This document shows, one piece after another, positions 1 to 7,967 of a stretch of DNA of 64,000 bases. The DNA lies in assembly GCF_024436055.1 (NCBI RefSeq), contig NZ_JANFNH010000031.1:1-64000 (forward strand). The letters are read 5' to 3'. How positions within the stretch are numbered: position 1 is the first letter of the stretch; each line of letters begins with the position of its first letter. The notes under the pieces were generated by a model that made no database searches, was not told the DNA's origin, and worked only from the letters and a program-made list of their open reading frames with translations. This stretch comes from Streptantibioticus rubrisoli. Its GTDB lineage: Bacteria > Actinomycetota > Actinomycetes > Streptomycetales > Streptomycetaceae. The position numbers were made by a program, and so were the translations under genes.

Positions 1-98
1 ACCTCACCTGTGCCCGGCTGTGGTTGACGGAAGCCAGCACGCTGGTGCTGCGCAATGGGCTGCGGCTGCTCGGAGTCTCGGCACCGGAGCGAATGTGA
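1..98 (+). CDS. C-terminal end of arginyl-tRNA synthetase-like (DALR domain) protein, partial
   Basis: The window opens inside a gene. The frame read from base 3 gives 31 residues ending in [13 protein letters not shown], then TGA at 96-98. This tail matches the closing helix of the DALR anticodon-binding domain that ends class I arginyl-tRNA synthetases, which charge tRNA-Arg in the cytoplasm. All catalytic parts lie outside the window, so full-length ArgS cannot be told from a stand-alone DALR-domain protein. A terminator hairpin follows about 40 bases downstream, so the transcript probably ends here. Confidence 0.6.
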   Translation, partial: LTCARLWLTEASTLVLRNGLRLLGVSAPERM

Positions 99-135
99 GT
101 ACGGACCGCTGCCCACTCCCCGCTAAGAGGCGGTA

Positions 136-163
136 CTCCCCCCGGTGTTTCATCCCGGGGGAG
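136..163 (+). terminator. Hairpin terminator after the DALR gene
   Basis: CCCCCGG and CCGGGGG pair as a 7-bp stem around a 9-base loop, and an outer CT/AG pair can extend it. There is no U run, as is common for terminators in high-G+C actinomycetes. It sits just past the partial gene's stop codon. Confidence 0.6.
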
Positions 164-663
164 GAGGGGGCTGCGATCTAGCTGATGCTCTGGGTCCTTC
201 ACGAAACCGCCTGCGCAGCTCGGCGCGATCCAGAGCGTTTCCGACGCCGTGATCACGCCAGCCGTGATCAAGATCATCCCACGGCAGGAATCAGTGACGT
301 GACGCCCCGAGGAGACGCTGCGCGCTTCCCTCGGCGACTCTCGCGCCATCACCGCCTTGGAGGCATCACGCGTCCAGGACCCGAGCCCGGCGGTCCGGAA
401 GAAGGCGGGCTGGTACGCACCAGGCGGGACCATCTGCGGACGGACCGCCCGCCACAGCCCCAAGTAACGGCAGAGCACTTGGGCTTCCACCCGCGTCGGC
501 AAGTTCCCGCTGCGCCAGGCATCGTTGCGTGCCTGCTGGTGGCCGAGGTCAGGCTGGGACTGCCGGGCACCTGCCCGGTTTCGGTGGGCGTTGCGAGTCG
601 TGGGCGGCTTCCCTATGGCGGTTCGCGGTTGGCTTCCGCTTCGTGGTGCTGGCTCTGGTGGGG
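164..663. other. Gap without a convincing gene
   Basis: No intact gene is supported here. On the plus strand, about 310-466, an open stretch ending in a TAA contains AVRKKAGWYAPGGTI. It looks like the last part of a small conserved protein, but a TGA lies directly upstream in frame and no start is visible, so at most it is a 3' gene remnant. The open frame 185-667 lacks an actinomycete codon pattern. Confidence 0.4.
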
Positions 664-1311
664 TTAGCGGGCGAGGGAGACGGCGAAGGGCTTGAAGCCG
701 TGTCGGCGCAGCAGGTGGGGAACGACCAGGATCATGGCCTCGGTGGCGCGGGCTGTGGTGATGTCGCCCAGGTCTTCGATCCATGCGGGTTGCCAACCGA
801 GGTCGCCGAGGAGGTCGGTGACGGTTTTCTTCGCGTGCTCGTCGTTGCCCGAGAGGTAGACGGTCGGTGGGGTGGCGAGGGTTTCGGGGTGGGTCATGAC
901 TGTGAAGAGCATGGTGTTGAGGGTTTTGACCACACGGGTGTCGGGGAGGGCGGCTTGGAGTTGTTCGGCGAGGCTGCTGCCGGGGTAGCACAGGTCGCCG
1001 GGCAGGCCGTCGTCGGTGTCGCGGGTGGCGTTGGAGACGTCGATGAGGATTTTTCCGGCGAGTTCGGTGCGTAGGTCAGTGAGGCGGTCCAGGGCGCTGT
1101 CGCCGGGCGTCGCGTTGATCACGATGTCTGTGGTGCGGGCGGTGGTGCGCTGGTCGGTGAAGGAGATGCGGGGATCTGCGTTTTCGGCTGGAGCTGCGGT
1201 CCGCTCCTTCGGGTTGCGGCGGCCGAGTACGACGTGGTGTCCGGTGGCGGCGAGCTTGCGGGCGAGATTTGCGCCGACGCGGCCGGTACCCAGGATGCCG
1301 ATGCTGGTCAT
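664..1311 (-). CDS. NADPH-dependent F420 reductase-like Rossmann oxidoreductase
   Basis: A 215-residue cytoplasmic protein beginning MTSIGILGTGRVGANLA, where GTGRVG is the dinucleotide-binding loop of the family that includes archaeal F420:NADP oxidoreductase (COG2085). The middle carries VINATPGDSAL and KTLNTM, both typical of this fold, and the length is normal. The ATG at 1311 is preceded by AAGGAG nine bases upstream; an upstream extension of the frame lacks family sequence. It is transcribed after, and about 60 bases from, the IMPase-like gene, so the two probably form an operon opposite the LysR regulator. The substrate is unknown. Confidence 0.85.
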   Translation of the reverse strand: MTSIGILGTGRVGANLARKLAATGHHVVLGRRNPKERTAAPAENADPRISFTDQRTTARTTDIVINATPGDSALDRLTDLRTELAGKILIDVSNATRDTDDGLPGDLCYPGSSLAEQLQAALPDTRVVKTLNTMLFTVMTHPETLATPPTVYLSGNDEHAKKTVTDLLGDLGWQPAWIEDLGDITTARATEAMILVVPHLLRRHGFKPFAVSLAR

Positions 1312-1369
1312 GAGGTGATGCTCCTTGCGAGTGTTGGTGGGGCGAGCGGGAACGCGGAGTGCTTCGCGG

Positions 1370-2182
1370 TCAGGCGATCGGCGAGAGGACGCTGAGGGCG
1401 GCGGCATGGATGCCGGGGGCGGCGGCCAGGAAGTCGCGGCTGCCCGTGCTCCAGGGCCTGCCCGCCAGGTCGGTGACGGTGCCTCCGGCCTCGCGGACCA
1501 GCAGGGCACCGGCGACCAGGCCGGAACGGACGTCGGAGAACTGCCAGAAGGCGTCCATGCGTCCGGCGGCGACATGGATGAGTTGCAACGTGGCGGGAAC
1601 GGACACGCGTACGACGAGGCCGCCCGTGAGCATGGCGGTGACCGACTCGCCGATCCGTCGGAAGGTGCGCTCGTCCTCGCCGGGCTTGGCCTGGCCGGTG
1701 CCGACGAGTGCGGCGCCCAAGTCGGTCTTGGCGGATACCCTCAGTGGTCGGTCGTTGAGGTGGGCGCCGCGGTCGGCGACGGCGGTGTAGGTGTCGCCGG
1801 TCAGCGGCAGGTGGACGACGGTTAGGACCGGCTGGTTGTCGCGGACCAGGGTGGCGGTGACAGCCCAGTCCGGCATGGCGTGGACGTGGTTGATGTTGCC
1901 CTCGGCGGGGTCGACGACCCACCATTCCCCGGGTGGGAGCGCGCCGCCAGCCAGCTCGTCCTCGGCCCACTGCGATCCTCGCCTTGCCCGCAGCAGTGGT
2001 TCCCGCAGCACGTCCAGCACGGCGTCGTCGTTGGCGTGGATCTCGTCGATGACCTCGCTCAGGCTTACGCCTCGGGCGTGCGGGGTGTAGCGGTCGCGCA
2101 GCGTGAGGCCCGCGGTCTTCACCGCGGCGGTCACGTCGGAGATCAGCGTTGGGTCGGTGTCGAAGGGCATGGCTGTGCTCAC
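1370..2182 (-). CDS. Inositol monophosphatase-family protein with altered metal-site motif
   Basis: A 270-residue protein of the FIG/IMPase superfamily of Mg-dependent sugar phosphatases. The first signature, normally DP(I/L)DGT, reads D91-P-A-E94-G-N96, so the second Asp is Glu and the Thr is Asn. The second signature keeps an Asp at position 217 before GLVAGALLVREAGG. An acidic AEDE sits at 73-76, where the first metal-ligand Glu belongs. Metal binding looks possible but the chemistry may differ from true phosphatases. It is the first gene of an operon with the dehydrogenase downstream and is divergent from the LysR gene, which probably controls it. Confidence 0.75.
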   Translation of the reverse strand: MSTAMPFDTDPTLISDVTAAVKTAGLTLRDRYTPHARGVSLSEVIDEIHANDDAVLDVLREPLLRARRGSQWAEDELAGGALPPGEWWVVDPAEGNINHVHAMPDWAVTATLVRDNQPVLTVVHLPLTGDTYTAVADRGAHLNDRPLRVSAKTDLGAALVGTGQAKPGEDERTFRRIGESVTAMLTGGLVVRVSVPATLQLIHVAAGRMDAFWQFSDVRSGLVAGALLVREAGGTVTDLAGRPWSTGSRDFLAAAPGIHAAALSVLSPIA

Positions 2183-2251
2183 GGTCGGCTCCCTGGGGTT
2201 CGGTCAATGCGGGGCGGCTTGCCGCGCCCGCACGTCGACGGTAGGCAGCCT

Positions 2252-2297
2252 GAGAGATAACAACAAGTGCATGCTTTTCACTCGTAGAGTTACTCTC
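2252..2297. promoter_or_regulatory. Inverted repeat in LysR/IMPase intergenic region, probable operator
   Basis: GAGAGATAAC (2252-2261) and GTTACTCTC (2289-2297) are inverted copies apart from one extra base. The right arm touches the LysR start codon. The segment between them is A/T-rich for this genome. LysR proteins commonly bind such dyads between themselves and a divergent target and repress their own gene; that role here is inference. Confidence 0.6.
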
Positions 2298-3242
2298 ATG
2301 CAACTGGATTTGAACCTGCTCACGGCCCTAGACGCGTTGCTGGAAGAGGGCAGTGTCGCCGGTGCCGCGGCCCGCCTGCACGTCACCGCACCGGCGATGA
2401 GCCGCTCCCTGGGCCGCATCCGCAAGGTCACCGGTGACCAGATCCTGGTCCGCACCGGCCGCAGCATGGTTCCCACCGCCCGCGCGCTGGCCATGCGCGC
2501 CTCAGTCCATGCTCTGGTGCAGCAGGCCCACCAACTGCTGTCCGCACAACAGGAACTCGATCTGGCGGTGCTGGAGCGGGAGTTCACCGTGCGTTGGCAC
2601 GATGCTCTGACCGCCGCTTGCGGAACTGCCTTGATCGCCGCGGTCCATCGCCAGGCCCCTGGCGTCCAGTTGTGCCTGCTCGCCGAACCCAGCACGGACA
2701 CCGCCGAGTTGCGCCGGGGTGAGGTCGACCTCGAATCCAGCTCCAGTCGGCCTACGCTCCCCGACATCCGCCACCGCCTCGTCGGCCGCGACCGGCTCGT
2801 CGTCGCCGTCCGCCCTGGCCACCCGCTCGCCGAAGGCCCGCTGAGCGTCGAGCGCTACGCGGCCGCTGAACACCTCACCATTTCGCGGCGCGGGCGCCTG
2901 CGCGACCCGGTCGACGACGCCCTGACCGCGCGCGGCCACGAACGCCGCGTCGTCGCCGCAGTACCCACCACCGCCACCGCGCTGCAACTCGTCCTCGACG
3001 CCGACTTGGTGGTCACCGTTCCCGAGGTGGTCACCCGTGCGGCTCGGGACCAACTCCGCCTGACCACACTGCCGTTGCCACTGCCGATGCCCGACGTCCC
3101 GCTCTACTTGCTGTGGCACCAGCGCTACGACGGCGACCGCGCCCATACCTGGCTGCGCGACCTGGCCACCGAAACCGTGCAGGCACTGTTCGCACCACCG
3201 ACCGGCTCCCTACAGACCGTCACCTTGCGTACAGAGCACTGA
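2298..3242 (+). CDS. LysR-family transcriptional regulator
   Basis: A 314-residue regulator starting MQLDLNLLTALDALLEEGSV. The winged helix-turn-helix covers residues 1-62 (VAGAAARLHVTAPAMSRSL is the recognition region), followed by a periplasmic-binding-type effector domain to about residue 300. The length is normal for LysR. The ATG at 2298 was chosen because family homology starts exactly there; the open frame upstream is just intergenic DNA. It is divergent from the IMPase/dehydrogenase pair and shares a symmetric site with it, so it probably controls that operon in response to a small molecule. Confidence 0.92.
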   Translation: MQLDLNLLTALDALLEEGSVAGAAARLHVTAPAMSRSLGRIRKVTGDQILVRTGRSMVPTARALAMRASVHALVQQAHQLLSAQQELDLAVLEREFTVRWHDALTAACGTALIAAVHRQAPGVQLCLLAEPSTDTAELRRGEVDLESSSSRPTLPDIRHRLVGRDRLVVAVRPGHPLAEGPLSVERYAAAEHLTISRRGRLRDPVDDALTARGHERRVVAAVPTTATALQLVLDADLVVTVPEVVTRAARDQLRLTTLPLPLPMPDVPLYLLWHQRYDGDRAHTWLRDLATETVQALFAPPTGSLQTVTLRTEH

Positions 3243-3339
3243 CTGCCAACCCCAGACAGTGCACAAGACAAGCCGTGATCGCCCTGAGCTGGACATCCCT
3301 ACCCCTGGCAGAAAGCACCGGTTAGCCTCGCGTTTTCAC

Positions 3340-3670
3340 CAGCCGGGGCATGCTCGACGGCTGTTCGCCATGGCCGTGATCGTGACTGTCCTCGGCATCA
3401 TCAACGCGCTCTGGCCATGTCCGTGGTCGACTGAGCACCGGAAATCGGCATGCTGCGGGCCATCGGGCTGGACCGGCACGGTGCCAAGCGCATGGTGCGC
3501 CTGGAGTCGCTGGCCATCTCCGTTTTCGGCGGTCTCCCGCAACTCGTCCTCCCCTGGGGAGGCCTGGCCCTCTTCGTGGAGCTGTCCGGCCTGGTGGGGT
3601 GCTCGCGCCCCCTGTCCCCGCCCGTCGCGCCGCACGGCTCGACCTGCTCAATGCCATCAAGGCGGAGTAG
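3340..3670 (+). pseudogene. FtsX-family ABC permease, decayed C-terminal fragment
   Basis: Three reading frames spell parts of the last transmembrane region of an FtsX/MacB-type permease: MAVIVTVLGIINAL at 3370, then in the next frame GMLRAIGLDRHGAKRMVRLE and LAISVFGG, then in a third frame ARRAARLDLLNAIKAE ending at the TAG 3668-3670. Intact relatives have these in one frame with more sequence between them, so at least two frameshifts and a deletion have occurred. No ATP-binding partner is nearby. The family exports lipids, peptides or drugs; this copy cannot be functional. Confidence 0.75.
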
Positions 3671-4109
3671 GTCGTGGTCCCGTAGAGGGCGGCGTGCGGG
3701 GCGGCGGCCCCGATGCGGCAGTCAGGGCCGGTGGTCGGCCACAGCGCGGCCAGGCCAGATGGAGGCGGCGGTGGATGCAACGACGAAGGGGTATTGACGC
3801 TGGCGGTCCAAGTACGCCGGGTGTTTTCGGCCCGTGTTGGCCGTTCCCCTCCAGGTGGTGGGAGCGTTAGTCGTGGGGGAGAGGCTGGCGGGCCACCCGG
3901 GTTGGCGGTGGCCCGCCACGCATGGGAACAGCACGCTCACCGCGGGGCGTTCGCGGAGTCGGCTGCCGGGTTAGCAGTTGTACTCGGACTGGGCTTCGAG
4001 GCTGATCCGGGTGAGCGGACGTTGTCGGTCAATACTGTGTGGCGACTGGCGCGGGCTATGACGCGGCGCGTCTCGGAGCATCCCCTGGGTGCCCTGTGGT
4101 CGGCAGTCG
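3671..4109. other. Gap without recognised gene
   Basis: A plus-strand frame (3713-4126) stays open and ends in ERTLSVNTVWRLARAMTRR, but I do not recognise it and it has no ribosome-binding site. It runs into the 3' end of the SRPBCC gene on the other strand. Probably decayed sequence continuing from the permease relic. Confidence 0.35.
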
Positions 4110-4589
4110 TCAGAGCTTGTGCTTGAGACTGCTGTCGGGGTGGAGCCTGCCGGCCTCATCGAGGTCGTTGAGTACCGCGGGCAAGCCGACGCGCAGCATC
4201 TTGCGCCGGACGTGGCCCAGGATCTGGGCCATGAAGAACCCGCCGGTTCCTGTGAAGCCCGTATGGTCGTAGGTGAAGCGCGTTCCTGCGGCGTGAGGCT
4301 CGATCCGGTAGGCGACCTCGGTGGTGTCGCCGCCGCCGTGGTCGGTCCACGAGTAGCGCAGCAGTCGCGGCTCGTCCACTTCCAGCACGACGCAGTCGAC
4401 GATGCCGCTCCAGCCCGGCTTCGGCTTCGCGATGAACTGGAACTCGGTGCCGACAGTGGTGGCGAATCCTTCCGGTCGTGCCCCCGCGCCGGTCGCCGTC
4501 CACAGGGGAATGAGCGCTGGGTCGGTGACGGCGCGCCAGACCTTCGTGGCGGAGTGCGGATAGTCGTGGACGATGTGGATGGCGCTCAT
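4110..4589 (-). CDS. SRPBCC (AHSA1-like) ligand-binding protein
   Basis: A 159-residue protein of the START/Bet v1-like SRPBCC superfamily. It opens MSAIHIVHDYPHSATKVWRA, the usual first strand and helix in which a protein of this type meets its ligand, and has the DPALIPLWTATGAG and LRYSWTD stretches of the AHSA1 branch. These single-domain proteins bind hydrophobic small molecules in a long cavity. The ATG at 4589 follows GGGAG by four to five bases. It is divergent from a TetR gene with a strong symmetric site between them, so TetR-controlled expression is likely. Ligand unknown. Confidence 0.85.
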   Translation of the reverse strand: MSAIHIVHDYPHSATKVWRAVTDPALIPLWTATGAGARPEGFATTVGTEFQFIAKPKPGWSGIVDCVVLEVDEPRLLRYSWTDHGGGDTTEVAYRIEPHAAGTRFTYDHTGFTGTGGFFMAQILGHVRRKMLRVGLPAVLNDLDEAGRLHPDSSLKHKL

Positions 4590-4632
4590 GGGGCTCCCAA
4601 GGCAGTCGGGCGCGGACGTCTCACCGGAGAAA

Positions 4633-4666
4633 ATTACAGCAACTAAAAATATACAGTAGCAGTAAT
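4633..4666. promoter_or_regulatory. Palindromic TetR operator between SRPBCC and TetR genes
   Basis: ATTACAGCAACT (4633-4644) and AGTAGCAGTAAT (4655-4666) are inverted copies matching at 10 of 12 positions around a 10-base A/T-rich spacer. This island of low G+C lies 30 bases before the TetR start and 44 bases before the SRPBCC start, a normal place for a shared operator and promoter. Confidence 0.75.
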
Positions 4667-4695
4667 GATCTGGTGGCTGGACTACGCTGTCACGC

Positions 4696-5427
4696 GTGAG
4701 CACGGTGGACTGGACGGGATGGCGCAGGCGGGCGGGGGAACCGGCGGCCGAGGGATTGCGGGAGCGGAAGAAGCGTCTGATGCGGCAACGCCTGTCGGAC
4801 ACAGCGACCGAGATGTTCCTGGAGCGCGGCTTCGACGGCGTTCGCGTAGCGGAGATCGCTCAGGCGTGCGGAGTCTCGGAGAAGACGGTTTTCAACTACT
4901 TTCCCAGCAAGGAATCGCTCATCCTGGACCTCGATGAGACCACGATGACCGCCCTGCGCACCGGTTTGGCCGTGCCTGGCCGCTGTCCGGTCGACGCGGT
5001 GCTGCGGATCCTGTCCGACGAGTTGCACGGCATGACGTCGTGGATCGGCGCACAGGAGGACCCGGTCCAGGCCGCCGCCATGATCAGGCGCTTCCGCGAG
5101 CTGATCCGGTCCACGCCGTCGCTGCGCGCCTATCACCGCGACATGACCGACCGTCTCATCGGCGTCGCAGCCGAGGCGCTGGCGCAGCGCACCGGGATGA
5201 GCCCGGATGATCCAGAGCCGCAGATCGCGGCAACGGCTCTGCTCGGGCTGTGGCCCATCCAGTTCCGGAGCCTGGGAAAGCATCTGGAGAGCGTTCGCAC
5301 GCCTCAGCAGGTGCACAAGGCGGTGACCGCCGACGTCCGCCGTGCAGCCAAGCTCATCGAGGCTGGTCTGGCCTCGTTCAAGGCCCTGGGGGAACCGCCG
5401 GATACCCATGCCCGCAAGGCACTTTGA
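4696..5427 (+). CDS. TetR-family transcriptional regulator
   Basis: A 243-residue repressor. Residues 30-73 are the TetR DNA-binding domain, with VAEIAQACGVSEKTVFNYF as the recognition helices and the following FPSKE. The rest is the all-helical ligand-binding and dimer domain. The GTG at 4696 gives an N-terminal tail of about 27 residues before the first helix; a start inside that tail is possible. The adjacent palindrome and divergent SRPBCC gene point to local control. Confidence 0.9.
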   Translation: MSTVDWTGWRRRAGEPAAEGLRERKKRLMRQRLSDTATEMFLERGFDGVRVAEIAQACGVSEKTVFNYFPSKESLILDLDETTMTALRTGLAVPGRCPVDAVLRILSDELHGMTSWIGAQEDPVQAAAMIRRFRELIRSTPSLRAYHRDMTDRLIGVAAEALAQRTGMSPDDPEPQIAATALLGLWPIQFRSLGKHLESVRTPQQVHKAVTADVRRAAKLIEAGLASFKALGEPPDTHARKAL

Positions 5428-5435
5428 GCAAGAGC

Positions 5436-5489
5436 AATGCCTGCCGACTCGTTGACCGACTCAATGCCCGCCGACTCGTTGACACGCTC
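5436..5489 (+). repeat. 27-bp tandem duplication
   Basis: A 27-base unit starting AATGCCTGCCGACTCGTTGA is repeated once, with a few changes near its end (copies at 5436-5462 and 5463-5489). It lies in the short gap after the TetR gene and has no assigned role. Confidence 0.7.
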
Positions 5490-5590
5490 AGCCACCTCCC
5501 CACCCGCGAGGGTGGGAGCGAACACGGCCATCTCTGGGAATCCTCGAGAGAGGCGAAGCCGGCGGCAGGCCAGTCGTCTTCCCGTGCCCC

Positions 5591-6445
5591 TCACGCGAGC
5601 GTCGAGGATGTCATGTCTTGCGTGCCGATGACGGAGAGCAGCCTCAGCTGAGCCGCGCCCTCGGTGCCGGGTGGGGCACTGAACCACAGCAGGCGCTGGC
5701 GTCCGTCCTCGCTGAACAGGCTGTGGCAGTCCAACTCGATGACGCCCAGGGCGGGATGGACGATGCGTTTGTGGTCGGCTCGCCGCAGGGCGACGTCGTG
5801 GGTGTCCCAGAGGGTGGCGAACTCCCGGCTGTGTCCGCGCAGCATGGCCACCATCTGGCTCACCTGCCTGTCGCTGCCGCGCCGGGCGGCGACTGCCTGG
5901 AGGTCGGCAACGAAGACCCGGGAGTGGTGGGGGTGGTCCTCGGGCGGATACAGGCTCCGGGCCTTGGGGTCGGTGAACCAGCGGTAGACGAAGCTTGCCT
6001 CAGGACCGTGCAGCGCCGGGGGGCGGCCGATGAGTGCGGCGGCCAGCGGATTTTGGACGAGGGTTTCGTGCAGGTCGGTGATGACTTGGGCAGGGGTGGC
6101 GGTGAGCTGGTCCAGCAGGCCGAGCAGACCGGGCTGGACATGTGAGGTGGGGCCGTGTGCCGCCGCAGGGAGGGGCCGGTCGGCGAGGTGGAACAAGTGG
6201 TCGCGTTCGTCGCCATTCAGCCGCAGCGCCCGGGCCAGCGCGGCCAAGACCTGGGCCGAGGGCTGGGCGCCACGCCCGCGTTCCAACTCGGTGTAGTAGT
6301 CCGCGGACAGCCCGGCCAGGTGGGCGACCTCCTCGCGCCGCAGACCGGGCACCCGGCGCCGCGGGCCGGTGGGCAGGCCGACGTCCGACGGGCGGATGCG
6401 GTCGCGTCGGGACTTTAGGAACGCGGCAAGTGCGGAATGGTTCAC
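5591..6445 (-). CDS. MmyB-type helix-turn-helix transcriptional regulator
   Basis: A 284-residue regulator. The N-terminal XRE helix-turn-helix (about residues 8-75) contains RRRVPGLRREEVAHLAGLSA and YYTELERGRG, the hallmark of the Streptomyces MmyB group; the remaining 200 residues are the PAS-like MmyB ligand-binding domain, which binds fatty-acid-like ligands in the solved relative. Length and ATG start are normal. It is divergent from a short-chain dehydrogenase gene, the usual neighbour of this family, and a perfect 7-bp palindrome lies in the gap. Confidence 0.92.
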   Translation of the reverse strand: MNHSALAAFLKSRRDRIRPSDVGLPTGPRRRVPGLRREEVAHLAGLSADYYTELERGRGAQPSAQVLAALARALRLNGDERDHLFHLADRPLPAAAHGPTSHVQPGLLGLLDQLTATPAQVITDLHETLVQNPLAAALIGRPPALHGPEASFVYRWFTDPKARSLYPPEDHPHHSRVFVADLQAVAARRGSDRQVSQMVAMLRGHSREFATLWDTHDVALRRADHKRIVHPALGVIELDCHSLFSEDGRQRLLWFSAPPGTEGAAQLRLLSVIGTQDMTSSTLA

Positions 6446-6478
6446 GTCCCTATCGTCGCGCGCACCGGTGGACGCAAG

Positions 6479-6499
6479 CCAGGGGATGGCAACCCCTGG
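6479..6499. promoter_or_regulatory. Palindrome upstream of MmyB-type regulator
   Basis: CCAGGGG (6479-6485) and CCCCTGG (6493-6499) form a perfect inverted repeat with a 7-base spacer, 33 bases before the regulator start and 130 bases before the dehydrogenase. It is a plausible autoregulatory operator. Confidence 0.5.
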
Positions 6500-6629
6500 G
6501 TGGGGACAGCCCTAGCTGGTGCGGGCACACCGAATCACTCTGGAGCCACGAGCGGGGCACCGCACCGGCGCCCCCTGGCCACGATCCATCCGCCGTGGCA
6601 TCGCCTTGGCACCTCTAGCAGGAGTGTTC

Positions 6630-7178
6630 ATGTCTGCCCAGGAAACCGCGGACCGCTACGCCACGTCCGAACCCCGCGCGGACCGACCTCGCGTCGCCAA
6701 CGTCACGGGCGGCTCACGCGGGATCGGCCGGGAGACGGTGAGTCGGCTCGCGGCCGACCGATTCGCCGTCCTGATCGGCTACGCGGGCCACCGCGGACGG
6801 GCCGAGGCGGTCGTCGAGGAGGCCATCGCCGCCGGCGGCAGGGCGATCGCCGTCCAGACCGACGTCGCCGACGAGCAACAGATCTCCGCGCTGTTCGCCA
6901 CCGCGGAGGCAGAGTTCGGGGGCGTCGACGTCGTCGTCCATGCCGCCGGGCGGGCTTTGTGGGCGCCCATCGCCGAACTGGACCTGGCGGAGCTGGACGC
7001 GCTCCACCGCACCAACATCCGCGGGACCTTCGTCGTCACCCAGCAGGCCGCGCGCAAGATCCGCAACGGTGGAGCCCCCCCCACAGACCCCAGCCCCGGC
7101 AGCGGTGAAGTCCTCTTCGCGCTCGCTGCTGGCGTCCGCGCCGAGTTCTTCGCCGCGTCGGGCTGGACGACCTGCTGA
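6630..7178 (+). pseudogene. Truncated short-chain dehydrogenase/reductase
   Basis: The reading frame starts MSAQETADRY behind AGGAG and carries the NAD(P)-binding loop TGGSRGIG at residues 26-33 and the central VVVHAAG strand. Homology stops near residue 145 at QQAARKIRNGG. The segment that should hold the catalytic Ser, Tyr and Lys is absent and is replaced by about 37 unrelated residues. About 100 residues of a normal SDR are lost, apparently by an internal deletion. The remaining protein could still be made but cannot be a working dehydrogenase. It is divergent from the MmyB-type regulator and precedes a tautomerase gene. Confidence 0.8.
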
Positions 7179-7221
7179 CCGCAGGCAGCTTCCCGTAACC
7201 ACATACCGAAAGAGAACCACG

Positions 7222-7437
7222 ATGCCGTTCGCGAACTTCAAGGTCCCTGCCGGAAGCCTCGACGAGAAGCAGAAGGAGACGATCGTCACCCGTACCACCG
7301 AGCTGTACGTCGAGATCTACGGCGAACGCGCCCGGGCCAACACCATGGTCCTGGTCGAGGAGGTCGTGGACGGCGGTTGGGGCATCGGCGGCAACGTGCT
7401 GACCCTGGCCATGCTCCAACAGCCCACCGAAGACTGA
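7222..7437 (+). CDS. 4-oxalocrotonate tautomerase-family protein
   Basis: A 71-residue protein beginning Met-Pro-Phe. In this family the initiator Met is removed and Pro becomes the catalytic base that moves protons between keto and enol forms. QKETIVTRTTELYVEIYGER matches the helix, and MVLVEEVVDGGWGIGG the C-terminal strands. Small tautomerases of this size work as hexamers. It lies 43 bases behind the broken dehydrogenase and was probably co-transcribed with it under the MmyB-type regulator. The natural substrate is unknown. Confidence 0.85.
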   Translation: MPFANFKVPAGSLDEKQKETIVTRTTELYVEIYGERARANTMVLVEEVVDGGWGIGGNVLTLAMLQQPTED

Positions 7438-7967
7438 CGTCTTGGGGTGATCCACGGCTGGGGTCAAGCGGTCGCCGGGGCCGCCCCAGCCCAAACCAAG
7501 GCTGATGTTCCTCGGCGTTCGGCCTTGACACCATCGTGGTCGATGGCGGTACCGCCGTCGACCACGATCGGGCCGACCGGGTGGCGGCCCGGTGAGGGCG
7601 TCCATGTCCTGACGGAGGCGGCGAGTCAGGCTGCACAGTGGTTGCTGGCCGGTGATCTGGGCCTGCTCCAACCAGGCGGAGCTACCGCCAGCCTCACCCT
7701 GGAACGCAACTGTGGCCCTCAACCGCGTGCTTGAACACCTGGCCTGCTCACCGATGAGCTGATTTCTCGGCGCTCTCTGCCTCCGCTCCAGTACGACCAC
7801 ATCAACTTCCTGGCCGCGACGCCTTCACCCGGCCGTCGGCTCCGGGACCGCGGCCGCTCCGCGACCCGCACTGCGACGACGAGACGGACGACGGCGAGAC
7901 GGACGACGGCGAGCCCGGCTGGCCACAGGCCCGCAGGGCCGAAAGCGGTTCGGCCAGGAGTCACCAC
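7438..7967. other. Gap; possible degraded transposase
   Basis: On the minus strand, about 7560-7720, scattered pieces such as QPLCSLTRRLRQDMDAL resemble the C-terminal part of ISL3-like transposases, but no frame is continuous and the match is weak. Nothing else is recognised. Near 7876-7906 there is a short run of GACGACGGCGAGACG-type repeats. Confidence 0.3.

Noticed and set aside
185-667. 160-residue plus-strand frame near the left end
   Set aside because: Arg/Pro-rich out-of-frame composition and no ribosome-binding site.
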